Assembly: GCA_900129675.1 (NCBI GenBank)
Contig: FSRD01000001.1
Location: 7,057,501-7,121,500, forward strand
DNA: 64,000 bases
From: Bradyrhizobium erythrophlei
GTDB lineage: Bacteria; Pseudomonadota; Alphaproteobacteria; Rhizobiales; Xanthobacteraceae
Reading direction: 5' to 3'
Shown: positions 42,828 through 52,095 of the stretch, piece after piece
Layout of the letters: the number at the start of each line of letters is the position of its first letter
Numbering within the stretch: position 1 is the stretch's first letter
Position numbers and translations under genes: made by a program
The notes under the pieces: generated by a model
Told to the model about the DNA's origin: nothing
The model's database searches: none
What the model saw: the letters and a program-made list of their open reading frames with translations, nothing else

Positions 42828-44015
42828 ATGTCTTCGTCGAAATTCGAGATCGTCGTCTATGGCGCCACCGGTTTTACCGGCCAGCTCGTCGCCGAATATC
42901 TCGCCGCGCATTACAAGGGCAACGCCAATCTGAAATGGGCGATGGCCGGCCGCAGCAAGGACAAGCTCGCCACCGTGCGCGATGCGATCGGCGCGCCCGC
43001 GGATACGCCGCTGATCGTCGCCGATGCCAGCGATCCCGCCTCGCTGAAGGCCATGGTGGCACAGACCAAATCGGTGATCACGACCGTCGGACCGTATCAG
43101 CTTTATGGCTCCGATCTGGTTGCGGCCTGCGTTGCGGCGGGGGTCGATTATTTCGACCTCAGCGGCGAGCCGGTCTGGATGCGCCAGATGATCGATGCAC
43201 ACGAGACGACGGCGAAATCGACCGGCGCGCGTATCGTGTTTTCCTGCGGCTTCGATTCGATCCCCTTTGAACTCGGCGTGTTCTGTGCGCAGGAGGAAGC
43301 CAAGAAGGTTTTCGGCGCGCCGGTCAACCGCGTCAAAGGCCGCGTCCGCGCCATGAAGGGAACGTTCTCCGGCGGCACCGCGGCGAGCGCCAGGGCGAGT
43401 TTCGCGGCGGCGGCGAAAGACCTGAGCCTGGTTGCGATGTTCCAGAATCATTTCGTGCTGACGCCCGGTTTCGAAGGCCCGAAGCAGCCACGAGCCAACA
43501 AGCCGGCGCTGGACGAGGATATGGGCCAGTGGGCGGCGCCCTTCGTGATGGCGAGCATCAACACCCGCAACGTGCACCGCTCCAACATGTTGATGAATTT
43601 TCCGTACGGCAGAGACTTCGTCTATGACGAGATGATCCTGACCGGTCCGGGAGAGCAGGGCGAAGCCAACGCCAAACGCGTGGTCGCAGCCGTCAACGCC
43701 GAGCGGATCGGGGCCTCCTCGGACGGACCGAAGCCGGGCGAGGGGCCTTCGAAAGAAGAGCGCGAGAATGGCATGTACGATCTCTTGTTCGCAGCCATCG
43801 CTCCCGATGGGAAGCAGGCGCGTGCGGTGGTCAAGGGCGATCGCGATCCCGGCTATGGCTCGACCTCGAAGATGATCTCGGAATGCGCCATCTGCCTGCT
43901 GCGCGATACGCCGGACGTTCCCGCGGGATTTTGGACGCCCGGCGCCGCGATGGGGCACAAATTGATCAAGCGCCTCGAAGATCACGCCGGGCTGACGTTT
44001 GCGGTGGAGAAGTAG
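42828..44015 (+). CDS. Saccharopine-dehydrogenase-like NADP-binding oxidoreductase (paralog 2)
   Basis: The 395-residue product MSSSKFEIVVYGATGFTGQL shares with paralog 1 the Rossmann motif GATGFTG and the blocks 'FSCGFDSIPFELGV', 'GGTAASARASF', 'NVHRSNMLMNFPYG' and 'GDRDPGYGSTSKMI'. The family includes trans-acting enoyl reductases. This copy sits in the stable-looking part of the window, so it is probably the resident gene, while paralog 1 lies in the IS-rich zone. It is convergent with the interrupted FAD monooxygenase gene. Confidence 0.84.
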   Translation: MSSSKFEIVVYGATGFTGQLVAEYLAAHYKGNANLKWAMAGRSKDKLATVRDAIGAPADTPLIVADASDPASLKAMVAQTKSVITTVGPYQLYGSDLVAACVAAGVDYFDLSGEPVWMRQMIDAHETTAKSTGARIVFSCGFDSIPFELGVFCAQEEAKKVFGAPVNRVKGRVRAMKGTFSGGTAASARASFAAAAKDLSLVAMFQNHFVLTPGFEGPKQPRANKPALDEDMGQWAAPFVMASINTRNVHRSNMLMNFPYGRDFVYDEMILTGPGEQGEANAKRVVAAVNAERIGASSDGPKPGEGPSKEERENGMYDLLFAAIAPDGKQARAVVKGDRDPGYGSTSKMISECAICLLRDTPDVPAGFWTPGAAMGHKLIKRLEDHAGLTFAVEK

Positions 44016-44024
44016 TCCCCGCGC

Positions 44025-45215
44025 TCACGCCGCGCGGGGATCGTACGCATACATCCAATCCATGCCCCTGGCCGAGACCGGCAGCAGCAGTTTCAGCATG
44101 TGGTCGCGGATCCAGGCGCCGGTGGCCGAGAACTCGCGCTTGCTGTTGCCGTTGCGGCGGGCCACCGCCACGATCTTCTCGGCGCGCGGACGGCGCTCAT
44201 GCTCGAAATTCTGGAAGGTGAGCCCGAGTTCCTGTCCGTCCCGCATCAGCCGGCCGAGCCGCATCGCATCCTCCAGCGCCAGCGAGGCGCCCTGGCCGGC
44301 ATGCGGGCTGGTGGCGTGCGCGGCATCGCCGATCAACAGCGTCCGCTTGCGCGACCAGGTCGGCAAGGTCGCGACGTCGAGGGTGTCCGTGACCACGATA
44401 TTCTCGGCGGCGTCCACGATCTGCGGCACGGGATCGTGCCAGCCGGCGTGGAAATCGCGCAGGTGCTGCCGCAGTTGATCCTGGCTCATGGCGCGGAAAT
44501 CGGCGGCGGCGACGCCGTGCGCGGGCTGCGTGCTCCACCACATCACGCCGTCGGCAGGGTTCGAGCTGCAAAACCCGTAGCCGAAGAAGCCGCTCTGGCC
44601 GAACGTCGTCTCGACGCGCTGGCCGACCGGCGTGTTTTCCAGCAGCGATCGCGGCACGAATCCGCCAAAGCCGATCAGGCCGGTGTCGAACGGCTTTGGA
44701 CCGTCCGGAATCACATGCGCCCGCACCGCCGAATGCACGCCGTCGGCGCCGATCAGAAAATCGCCTTCGGCGCTGGAACCGTCGGTGAAATGCGCGACGA
44801 TGGGCTGGTCGGCGCGATCCTCGATGTGCGCCAGGCGTTTCTCGAAGTGCAACGCCGCGTTGGCGCACCAGGCTTTGTCGACCAGCACCTCGTTCAAGGC
44901 AGCGCGGCACATATTGACGGCCGGCTGGCCGAAGCGCGCTTTCATGTTGCGGTTGATCGAGCCCAGGCGGCGGCCCGATTGCGAATAGAAATCGAAGGAT
45001 TCGGCGATCGAGCCGCGACGGATCATTTCGTCGGCCAGGCCAAGCTCGGCCAGCACATGCATGCCGTTCGGCGCGATCTGCAGTCCGCCGCCGATCCCCT
45101 TCGCGTAAGGCCAGGCTTCGTACAATTCGGCTTCGATGCCGGCCCGCTGCAGGAAAATCGCGGTGACCGGGCCGGCGATGCCGGCGCCGATGATCAGGGC
45201 TTTGCGGGGACGTTG
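44025..45215 (-). pseudogene. FAD-dependent aromatic-type monooxygenase, separated from its start by ISAs1
   Basis: The frame holds a full PHBH-type flavoprotein: 'ALIIGAGIAGPVTAIFLQRA' (FAD GxGxxG), 'GADGVHSAVRAHVIPDGPKP' (DG motif) and 'LLIGDAAHATSPHAGQGASL' (second FAD motif). At 45216 the IS begins; beyond it, at 46470-46485 on the minus strand, lie the original first codons ATG ACC CAA CGT, which continue into the gene across the duplicated ten bases. The native protein thus began MTQRPRKALIIGAG. An in-frame start inside the IS (45320) could still give a fusion with 35 extra residues. The substrate is unknown. Confidence 0.85.
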
Positions 45216-46469
45216 CAGGGCAATCGGGTGAAGATATCCGTGACAAAAGGCTGAAGTGCTGAATCTGTTGTCGTCCAGTGCGCCGCAGGAGGGGGACGAT
45301 GATGGATACCGAGGGGACACCGTTTGCAGAGGTTTCGGAGACGACGAGTTTTCTTCACCATTTCAGCGGGTTGCCGGATCATCGTCAGGCCGGCAAAGTG
45401 GATTATCCGCTCCCGGAAGTGCTGCTCCTGATTCTTCTGGCGGTTCTTGCGGGGGCGGAGGCGTTCACCGACATCGCGCGATTTGGCGAGCGGAAGATCG
45501 AGCTGCTGCGGCGGTTTCGGCCCTATGTGAACGGCACACCCTCGCATGATCATCTCGGCGATATCTTTGCCACGCTCGACGCCCGCGCCTTCCAGCTTTG
45601 CTTCGTGGCTTGGGTGGCGGCGCTGACGAACACACCCGCCGAGGTCATCGCGATCGATGGCAAGACGTCGCGGCGCTCGTATCAGACCAAGGGCTCGAAA
45701 GAGGCGATCCACATGGTCTCTGCCTTCGCCGCGCGGCAACGCATCGTTCTGGGCCAGGTGAAGGTGAACGAGAAGTCGAACGAGATCGTCGCCATCCCGG
45801 CGCTGCTCGACATGATGTCGATCGAGGGCGCAGTTGTGACGATCGATGCGATGGGCTGCCAACGCGACATCGCCACCAAAATCGTCGAGAAAAAGGCCGA
45901 TTACATTGTCGCGCTGAAGGGCAATCAGGGAACCCTGCGCGAGGATGTCGAGGTTTTCGTCGATGAGCAGAAAGCCTTGAAATACAGGGATGCCACGATC
46001 AGCACGCACGAAACGGTCGATGCGGATCACGGCCGTATCGAGACCCGAAACTACACGGTGATCCACGATGTCGACTGGCTGCAGGCGCGCCACCAATGGC
46101 CGGGCCTGAACGCGGTTGTCGTGGTCGAAAGCCGGCGCGAAATCAACGGCAAGATCACCGACGAGACGCGCTTCTACATCACCTCGCTGGTGATGCCGGC
46201 CACCGCGGTCGGCCCGATGATCCGCGCGCACTGGGCCATCGAGAACTCCTTGCACTGGATCATGGACATGGTCTTTCGCGACGACGAATGCCGCGTCAGA
46301 ACAGACAACGCCCCAGCCAACTTCGCAACCTGCCGGCACATCGCCTACAATCTCACCCGAAAGGCCCCAGGCAAGGATTCCATCCGCCTCCGGCGCAAAA
46401 CCGCAGGATGGGACGACGAGTATCTCGCCAGCCTCATCGCCGCATGAAATCCTTCACCCGATTCCCCTG
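45216..46469 (+). mobile_element. ISAs1-type element with perfect 10-bp target duplication
   Basis: The 1254-bp element has inverted ends CAGGGCAATCGGGTGAAG and CAGGGGAATCGGGTGAAG (one mismatch). GGGGACGTTG occurs directly outside both ends (45206-45215 and 46470-46479). The perfect duplication indicates a recent single insertion, and the target is the extreme 5' end of the monooxygenase gene. Confidence 0.93.
45299..46447 (+). CDS. ISAs1-family transposase
   Basis: From ATG 45299 the product has 382 residues (MMDTEGTPFAEVSETTSFLH). The DDE_Tnp_ISAs1 pattern is complete: N-terminal 'LPEVLLLILLAVLAGAEAFT', the first Asp in 'VIAIDGKTSRRSY', 'TIDAMGCQRDIATKIVEKKA', 'DYIVALKGNQGTL' and the Glu region 'RAHWAIENSLHWIMDMVFRD'. 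There is no frameshift. It is probably active, given the fresh target duplication around the element. Confidence 0.92.
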   Translation: MMDTEGTPFAEVSETTSFLHHFSGLPDHRQAGKVDYPLPEVLLLILLAVLAGAEAFTDIARFGERKIELLRRFRPYVNGTPSHDHLGDIFATLDARAFQLCFVAWVAALTNTPAEVIAIDGKTSRRSYQTKGSKEAIHMVSAFAARQRIVLGQVKVNEKSNEIVAIPALLDMMSIEGAVVTIDAMGCQRDIATKIVEKKADYIVALKGNQGTLREDVEVFVDEQKALKYRDATISTHETVDADHGRIETRNYTVIHDVDWLQARHQWPGLNAVVVVESRREINGKITDETRFYITSLVMPATAVGPMIRAHWAIENSLHWIMDMVFRDDECRVRTDNAPANFATCRHIAYNLTRKAPGKDSIRLRRKTAGWDDEYLASLIAA

Positions 46470-46532
46470 GGGGACGTTGGGTCATATCTTGCTCCGTGCA
46501 TCCATGCTTGCTACGAAAGGTCATTGGCTAAT

Positions 46533-46551
46533 TATCTTATTAGCTAAGATA
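46533..46551. promoter_or_regulatory. Candidate MarR operator
   Basis: TATCTTA and TAAGATA form 7-bp arms around five bases in the gap between the MarR gene start (46567) and the original monooxygenase start (46485). MarR repressors usually bind such AT-rich palindromes in the divergent promoter they control. A site here would have regulated both genes before the IS arrived. Confidence 0.55.
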
Positions 46552-46566
46552 TTGACGGACTAAGAT

Positions 46567-47097
46567 GTGAAATCGACCTTGTCAAGGCCGAAGGCGCGGG
46601 CTGCGCTGATGCAGGAACTGGAACACGCGGTGCGGCGGTCGTCGGCGCTGGGCGTGATTTTCGGGCAAACGGTGGCCAGCCGCGCCGGGATTTCGAGTTC
46701 TGACCTCGAATGCCTCGATTTTCTCAATCTGGAAGGCCGCGTCACCGCTGGACGGCTCGCCGAGGTGACCGGATTGACCACGGGCGCCATCACCGGTGTG
46801 GTGGACCGGCTGGAGAAGGCGGGCCTGGTGCGCCGCGAGCGCGACGAGAGTGACCGCCGCAAGGTTTTCATCGCGCCGGTTCCGGAGAATATCGCGAGAA
46901 TTGGCAAATTCTACGAGCACATGCAGCGCGCGGTACTAAAGGACTGGGAGAGCTATTCGGATGCCGAGCTAAAACTGCTGCTGCGCTTCATGACGCAGAG
47001 CTACACGACGATGCTGGGGGCGATCGAGCAGCTCAAGGCGATGATGGAGACGCCCGAAGGCAAAGCGCCGTCTAGGAAGCCGGCAAAGGCGCCGTAA
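46567..47097 (+). CDS. MarR-family transcriptional regulator
   Basis: The 176-residue product begins with GTG (VKSTLSRPKARAALMQELEH). The winged helix is 'SSSDLECLDFLNLEGRVTAG', 'RLAEVTGLTTGAITGVVDRL' and 'EKAGLVRRERDESDRRKVF', the last being the wing with the DxRD-type motif. MarR dimers are usually repressors relieved by small phenolic or lipid ligands, which suits its divergent neighbour, an aromatic-type monooxygenase. Its 3' end overlaps the convergent polysaccharide gene by 26 bases. Confidence 0.9.
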   Translation: MKSTLSRPKARAALMQELEHAVRRSSALGVIFGQTVASRAGISSSDLECLDFLNLEGRVTAGRLAEVTGLTTGAITGVVDRLEKAGLVRRERDESDRRKVFIAPVPENIARIGKFYEHMQRAVLKDWESYSDAELKLLLRFMTQSYTTMLGAIEQLKAMMETPEGKAPSRKPAKAP

Positions 47098-48340
47098 GCG
47101 GCTGACCTGAGCCCGCCTTGTAGCGCTCGGCGGCGACGAACAAGCCCCACATCGTGCCCAGCATCATCCAGAAATGCCGCCAGTGGTCGGTATCGATGAT
47201 GAAGCCTTCGCCGACGGTGCCAAGATAGGCCGCGAAGATCGCGAGATAAGTGCGCTGCCAGGGCAGCGGCACGAAGATGTAGCGAAATCCCGTCATCGCC
47301 GTGACGAACACCAGCGCCGGATAGCAGACGCCGGAGAGCCAGCCGCCGGACATGAATGCGTTCAGATAGGAATTGTGGGTGTCTTCGGGGAAGTAGTTGT
47401 GGAACTGCAGCGGCCCGATCCCGAACGGCAGATCGAGCGCCATGTCGGCGCCGAGGATATGGCGGCCGAAGCGGCCGAAGCGGCCCTCGTCGTAGCTCTG
47501 GTCGAAGCTCGCGCGCTGCTTGAACATGTCGGCGATGGAATCGAACGACAGCAGCACCGCGATTAGCGCCGCGGCGAGGATGACGGCTGCGACCGCCATC
47601 ACGATGATGCGCGAGCGGTGCGCCTGCGAGCGGCTGGTCAGGACCATCAGCGCCAGCATGAAGGCCGAGGTCAGCACGAGGCCGCCCCAGGCCGCGCGCG
47701 AAAACGCCAGCAGGATTGCCAGCGACATGACGCCGAACGCCAGCGCGTTGCGGAACGACTTTCGGAATTTGTCCGAGACGACGCTTTGCAGCGCGAACAA
47801 GACGGGAAGGATCAGGAACGCGCCGAGCACGTTGGGGTCCTTGAAGGTGCCGCTGGCGCGTTCGTAGAGCGTAAACAGGCCGTGCCCGCCGGGGACGAGA
47901 CTGAAATAGCCGACGAGCGCCGCCGCCGACGCGATCATTGCGCCGACGATCAGGCCGCGTCTGAGCATATCGAGCCGCGCCGCGGTATCTTCGGAGACGA
48001 CCATCGCGAAAAACATCACGGTGACCGCCATGTACCAGGAGGTCGCAATCCAGTTGCCGACATTGGGCCGGTCCATCACCGCGACCGCGCTGATGGTGTA
48101 GCCGACATTGAGCAGGAACAGCAGCAGCAGCACCGGCACGAACACCAGCCGCATCCGCAGGCCGGTGGCAAAGAAGATCACGAAGGCGGTGAGCGTCACC
48201 AGCTCATAGGGGCTCGGCTCGATGAAGACGATGGCGCCGGATGCACCGACCAGCCAGACCAGCGCGCGCTGCAAGGCGAGCACGCCGGGCGCGGCCGTCA
48301 GCGATGGAAGCGAATTTTCGGCTGTCGCCGCGTACGCCAT
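47072..48340 (-). CDS. O-antigen ligase/polymerase-like membrane protein
   Basis: From MAYAATAENSLPSLTAAPGV the product has 422 residues and about ten to twelve membrane helices. The Wzy_C/WaaL-type region contains 'ERASGTFKDPNVLGAFLILP', 'LLAFSRAAWGGL' and a periplasmic loop with 'FHNYFPEDTHNSYLNAFMSG', where the His-Asn block is the usual active region. Such proteins polymerise or ligate lipid-linked oligosaccharides at the outer face of the inner membrane. Its place at the end of a minus-strand exopolysaccharide cluster suggests the polymerase role. Confidence 0.85.
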   Translation of the reverse strand: MAYAATAENSLPSLTAAPGVLALQRALVWLVGASGAIVFIEPSPYELVTLTAFVIFFATGLRMRLVFVPVLLLLFLLNVGYTISAVAVMDRPNVGNWIATSWYMAVTVMFFAMVVSEDTAARLDMLRRGLIVGAMIASAAALVGYFSLVPGGHGLFTLYERASGTFKDPNVLGAFLILPVLFALQSVVSDKFRKSFRNALAFGVMSLAILLAFSRAAWGGLVLTSAFMLALMVLTSRSQAHRSRIIVMAVAAVILAAALIAVLLSFDSIADMFKQRASFDQSYDEGRFGRFGRHILGADMALDLPFGIGPLQFHNYFPEDTHNSYLNAFMSGGWLSGVCYPALVFVTAMTGFRYIFVPLPWQRTYLAIFAAYLGTVGEGFIIDTDHWRHFWMMLGTMWGLFVAAERYKAGSGQPLTAPLPAS

Positions 48341-48374
48341 CACACACTCACGCAAACGCTACAAAAGACCATAC

Positions 48375-48458
48375 CGTCATTGCGAGGAGCGAAGCGACGA
48401 AGCAATCCATTTACCCACGTGCGGAGGCGTGGATTGCTTCGCTGCGCTCGCAATGACG
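48375..48458. repeat. REP-like palindrome, CGTCATTGCGAG type, copy 2
   Basis: CGTCATTGCGAGGAGCGAAG on the left and its complement ending CTCGCAATGACG on the right pair with the inner GAAGCAATCCA / TGGATTGCTTC. It sits between the polymerase-like gene and the sugar-phosphate transferase gene. Confidence 0.8.
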
Positions 48459-48474
48459 TCCTTCCAAAAAAAGC

Positions 48475-50043
48475 TCAGTAAGCGTTCTCGTTCTTCGAGA
48501 TCAGTGCCAACGGCGTCTTGAGCAGAATGAAGAGATCGAACAGCACCGACCAGTTCTCGATGTAATAGAGATCGAACTCGACGCGCTTCTGGATCTTTTC
48601 GTCGGTGTCGACTTCGCCTCGCCAGCCGTTGATCTGCGCCCAGCCGGTAATGCCGGGCTTGACGCGGTGACGCGCGAAATACCCGTCGACCGCCTCGTCG
48701 AACAGCCGGCTCTGCAATTTGCCCTGCACGGCGTGCGGGCGGGGACCGACCAGCGACAGATTGCTCTTGAACACGACGTTGAAGAGCTGCGGCAATTCGT
48801 CGAGGCTGGTCTTGCGAATGAAACGTCCGACGCGGGTGACGCGGGGATCGTCCTTGGTCACGACCTTCGAGGCCGTCGGATCGGCCTGGTGATGGTACAG
48901 CGAGCGGAACTTGTAGACGTCGATGCGCTCGTTGTTGAAGCCGAACCGCTTCTGGCGGAACTGCACCGGGCCCGGGCTGTCGAGCTTGATTGCGAGCGCG
49001 ACCAGCCCCATCACCGGAAGCGCGACGAGCAGCACCAGCGCGCCGACGACATGATCGAACAGCCACTTCATCACCAGATCCCAGTCGGTGATCGGCGCCT
49101 CGAACACGTCGAGGGTGGGCACCTCGCCGAGATAGGAATAGGAGCGGGGACGGAAGCGCAACTTGTTGGTGTGGGCGGAAAGCCGGATATCCACCGGCAG
49201 CACCCACAGCTTCTTCAGCATTTCAAGGATCCGCGTCTCCGCCGAAATCGGCAGCGCGAACAATACGAGGTCGACGCGGGTGCGGCGGGCGAATTCGACG
49301 ATGTCGTCGATCTTGCCGAGTTTTGGGCTGCCGGCGCAGGTGTCGAGCGCGCGATCGTCGTTGCGGTCGTCGAACACGCCGAGCACGGCGATGTCGGAAT
49401 CGTCCTGGGTCTTCAGCGCCTGGACCAGCTGCTCGCCGCTCTGGTCGGCGCCGACCACGATGGTGCGGCGGTCGAGGCGGCCCTGACGGGCCCAGCCGCG
49501 CACCATCGCCCGCAGGAACACGCGTTCGACGATCAGCGCCGCCAAGCCAGCGAAGAAAAACGTCGAGAGCCAGAGCCGCGAAATCTCGCTGCCGAGCTTG
49601 ACGATGAAGGAGGCGCCGATGAACAGCAGGAACACGAAGGCCCAGGACGACACCATCCGGGCCATCTGCCGGAGATTGCCGCGAAACACCTGGACTTCGT
49701 AGATATCGGCGGCCTGAAAGCAGATCACCGCGGTCGCGGCCATCGCGAAAATCGCCGCGACATATTCCCAGTGAAACCCTGCCAGCCGCGACACATAGCC
49801 AAAATAGAGCGCGATGCCGATCAGGCTGAGCAGGATGAAGTCGGCGAGGCGGACGACGCCCGCGATCACGATCGGCGAATAGGCGCCGCGTACTTTCTGG
49901 TTGGTGACGGCGAGGGCGGCCGACGTCAGCCGGCGGCGGCGTTCGATTGGCGGGCGATCCGCGGTCGCGGCGGCCGCGGCGTGCAACATCGAGCGAGCGT
50001 TATTCGGTTCCACTTTGTCCACGTCCCGTTCTTGCAAAAACAC
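48475..50043 (-). CDS. Undecaprenyl-phosphate sugar phosphotransferase (WcaJ-like)
   Basis: The 522-residue product has an N-terminal membrane part of about four to five helices, a CoA-binding-like Rossmann domain ('TIVVGADQSGEQLVQALKTQ') and the bacterial sugar transferase domain: 'LDSPGPVQFRQKRFGFNNER', 'VYKFRSL', 'RKTSLDELPQLFNVVFKSNL', 'SLVGPRPHAV' and 'VKPGITGWAQINGWRG'. This is the priming enzyme that transfers hexose-1-phosphate (usually glucose) to undecaprenyl phosphate. The full motif set is kept. It heads the polysaccharide repeat-unit pathway of this cluster. Confidence 0.93.
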   Translation of the reverse strand: MFLQERDVDKVEPNNARSMLHAAAAATADRPPIERRRRLTSAALAVTNQKVRGAYSPIVIAGVVRLADFILLSLIGIALYFGYVSRLAGFHWEYVAAIFAMAATAVICFQAADIYEVQVFRGNLRQMARMVSSWAFVFLLFIGASFIVKLGSEISRLWLSTFFFAGLAALIVERVFLRAMVRGWARQGRLDRRTIVVGADQSGEQLVQALKTQDDSDIAVLGVFDDRNDDRALDTCAGSPKLGKIDDIVEFARRTRVDLVLFALPISAETRILEMLKKLWVLPVDIRLSAHTNKLRFRPRSYSYLGEVPTLDVFEAPITDWDLVMKWLFDHVVGALVLLVALPVMGLVALAIKLDSPGPVQFRQKRFGFNNERIDVYKFRSLYHHQADPTASKVVTKDDPRVTRVGRFIRKTSLDELPQLFNVVFKSNLSLVGPRPHAVQGKLQSRLFDEAVDGYFARHRVKPGITGWAQINGWRGEVDTDEKIQKRVEFDLYYIENWSVLFDLFILLKTPLALISKNENAY

Positions 50044-50129
50044 ATAGGGATGTGCCTGCCGATGCGGAATTCCCCGCCTCTCGGATTACGGGACAAATCG
50101 GAAGAAACAGTTACGTTGGTAAAGAACGG

Positions 50130-51263
50130 TTAACGGTTGGCAAACGCGTCACGGTAGCCGGCCAGCACGCCCTCGACCATCGCCCTCTGCGAGAAATGCA
50201 GGAAGATTCGTTCGCGCAGCGACCTGGCCCGCTCCTGGGCTGCGGCCGGATCCCCGAGCGCGCTCTCGATGGCGTCGGCCATTGCAGCGGCGATGTTGGG
50301 CGCGAACAGCGCGTCGGTGTGGGTATCGAAAATCTCCGGGATGCCGCCGACATTGGCGGCCACCATCGGAATCCCGGCCGCTGCCGCCTCGATCACGACA
50401 TAGGGCATGGAATCGCCGCGGGACGGAACCACCAGCAGCGAGCCCTTGGAAAAGCCGTAGCGCGCCTTGACGTGCCCGATGAAGCGCACCGCCTCGCCAA
50501 GACCGAGCCGCTGCACCTGGGCCTTCAGGTTGGCGTTTTCCTCGCCGTCACCGGCCAGCGTCAGAGTCAACGGCCGGCCGTCGGCGCGCAGCCGCGCCAC
50601 CGCGTCGATCAGGAGGTCGGCCCCTTTGATGTGCCTGAATTCGCCGACATAGACCACGTCGGTCGCGTCCGCGGCCTTCACGACCGGATCGAATTCATCG
50701 GCGGTGACGCCGTTGAACACGCAGCGCACCAGCCCTTTTGGGACGCCGATGGTGCGCTGATAGGTGTCGCGCGCGAATGCGCTTTCGAACAGGAACAGGT
50801 CAGTCGCGTTCATCAGCGCGCGTTCGAGACGGCTGTAGAGCATCCCCTTGATCGTGGTCCGCGGGTAATGCAGCGAACCGCCGTGCGGCGTATAGAGCCT
50901 GATGGTGTCACTGGAGGCGGTTTTTGACCGGATGAAAGCGCCGGCCTTGGCGCCGTGTCCGTGCAGCACGTCGGGCTTCAACCGGCGGACCAGGCGCAGG
51001 AAATACGCCCATACCAGCGCATCCGTGGGCCATGGTTCGCGGCGGATCGCAACGCGATGAACGCCAAGCTTGAGGCGCGGCGCGATCTCCGCCAGCGCTT
51101 GCTCGGCTCGCTCGCCGCCGGTGAGGCTGTCGGCGATGATGCCGACGTGATGGCCGCGGTCGGCCTGACCGTTGGCGAGATCCAGGATATGGCGGAAGAT
51201 GCCGCCAACCGGGGCGCGCGTCGCGTGCAGGATACGAAGCGGCTGACCTTCGACCAAAGCCAT
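50130..51263 (-). CDS. GT4-type glycosyltransferase
   Basis: The 377-residue product has the GT-B fold: N-terminal 'ILHATRAPVGGIFRHILDLA' and the C-terminal nucleotide-sugar half with 'DVVYVGEFRHIKGADLLIDA', 'LTLAGDGEENANLKAQVQRL' and 'RGDSMPYVVIEAAAAGIPMV', the E-x7-E-type motif of GT4. It should add one sugar to the lipid-linked repeat unit in the cytoplasm. Its start lies two bases from the stop of the Wza-like gene, so the two are one operon. Confidence 0.9.
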   Translation of the reverse strand: MALVEGQPLRILHATRAPVGGIFRHILDLANGQADRGHHVGIIADSLTGGERAEQALAEIAPRLKLGVHRVAIRREPWPTDALVWAYFLRLVRRLKPDVLHGHGAKAGAFIRSKTASSDTIRLYTPHGGSLHYPRTTIKGMLYSRLERALMNATDLFLFESAFARDTYQRTIGVPKGLVRCVFNGVTADEFDPVVKAADATDVVYVGEFRHIKGADLLIDAVARLRADGRPLTLTLAGDGEENANLKAQVQRLGLGEAVRFIGHVKARYGFSKGSLLVVPSRGDSMPYVVIEAAAAGIPMVAANVGGIPEIFDTHTDALFAPNIAAAMADAIESALGDPAAAQERARSLRERIFLHFSQRAMVEGVLAGYRDAFANR

Positions 51264-51265
51264 GA

Positions 51266-51916
51266 TCAGAACCAGCGTTCGCCGACGAGCACGGTGTCGC
51301 CGGGGCTGAGGGGCGTGCCGGGTGGCACTACGAAGCGCCCGGTTCCGGACTCGTCGGTGTGCGTCAGCGTGACGCTGTCGCGCCGCGCCCGCGGCGAGAA
51401 ACCGCCGGCGATCGCCACCGCACTCTCAACCGTCATGTTGGGCACATAGGGATATTGGCCAGGTGCGGCCACTTCGCCGAGGATGAAGAACGGCCGATAG
51501 GCCTCGATCTCCACCGCGACCGACGGATCCCGGATAAGGCCGCGGCGCAGCTTGGCTGAAATCTCGGCGGCGAGCCCCGCCGGCGTCCGGCCGCGTGCGG
51601 GCACCGGGCCGATCAGCGGCATCGTGATCGCGCCGCCGGCATCGATGGCGTAGGTATTGGTGAGGCCTTCCTGGCCGTAGATGACGACGCGCAGCTTGTC
51701 GCCAGCGTCGAGATGATAGGCGGCGTCATACTGAACCGGGGCGGGTTCGGCATAGGCCATGGGAATCGGGGCGGGCGCTGCCGCGTAGGATTGACCGTAG
51801 GCGATGGTGTCGAGGCTGCTTTGAGGGGCGACCGCCACCGGCGCGGTCCGGCCCATGCAGCCCGACAGAACGAGCGCAGCGGCCAGACATGAAAAAGGGG
51901 CGAGCACGCCTCGCAT
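51266..51916 (-). CDS. Wza-like polysaccharide export lipoprotein
   Basis: The 216 residues start MRGVLAPFSCLAAALVLSGC, a lipoprotein signal with lipobox LSGC. A Poly_export domain follows ('YHLDAGDKLRVVIYGQEGLT', 'AIDAGGAITMPLIGPVPA', 'LRRGLIRDPSVAVEIEAYRP') and then a SLBB-like domain ('FFILGEVAAPGQYPYVPNMT'). It would form the outer-membrane channel for the polymer. It is shorter than E. coli Wza and lacks its C-terminal transmembrane helix, as is common in rhizobial homologs. It is divergent from the Wzc-like gene across about 180 bases. Confidence 0.9.
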   Translation of the reverse strand: MRGVLAPFSCLAAALVLSGCMGRTAPVAVAPQSSLDTIAYGQSYAAAPAPIPMAYAEPAPVQYDAAYHLDAGDKLRVVIYGQEGLTNTYAIDAGGAITMPLIGPVPARGRTPAGLAAEISAKLRRGLIRDPSVAVEIEAYRPFFILGEVAAPGQYPYVPNMTVESAVAIAGGFSPRARRDSVTLTHTDESGTGRFVVPPGTPLSPGDTVLVGERWF

Positions 51917-52095
51917 TACGAGAATCCCGAAAAAGTATCGGCGCGATTAAGGGCTTTCATGGTTAACAAAACATGACCGCGGCCTTCGGCGGCCATGCTT
52001 CCGCTCGCAAAATGCCCGGATTAACCCAGCGGCAACCTTAATGGAGTGTAATCGGCCCGGTTCAAGCTGATTGGTTGCGTCCGCGGGAGTGTGCG

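Noticed and set aside
48667..50133. A 488-codon plus-strand frame opposite the sugar-phosphate transferase
   Set aside because: The minus-strand gene has all catalytic motifs, and the plus-strand product is His/Asp/Glu-rich low-complexity sequence typical of antisense frames.
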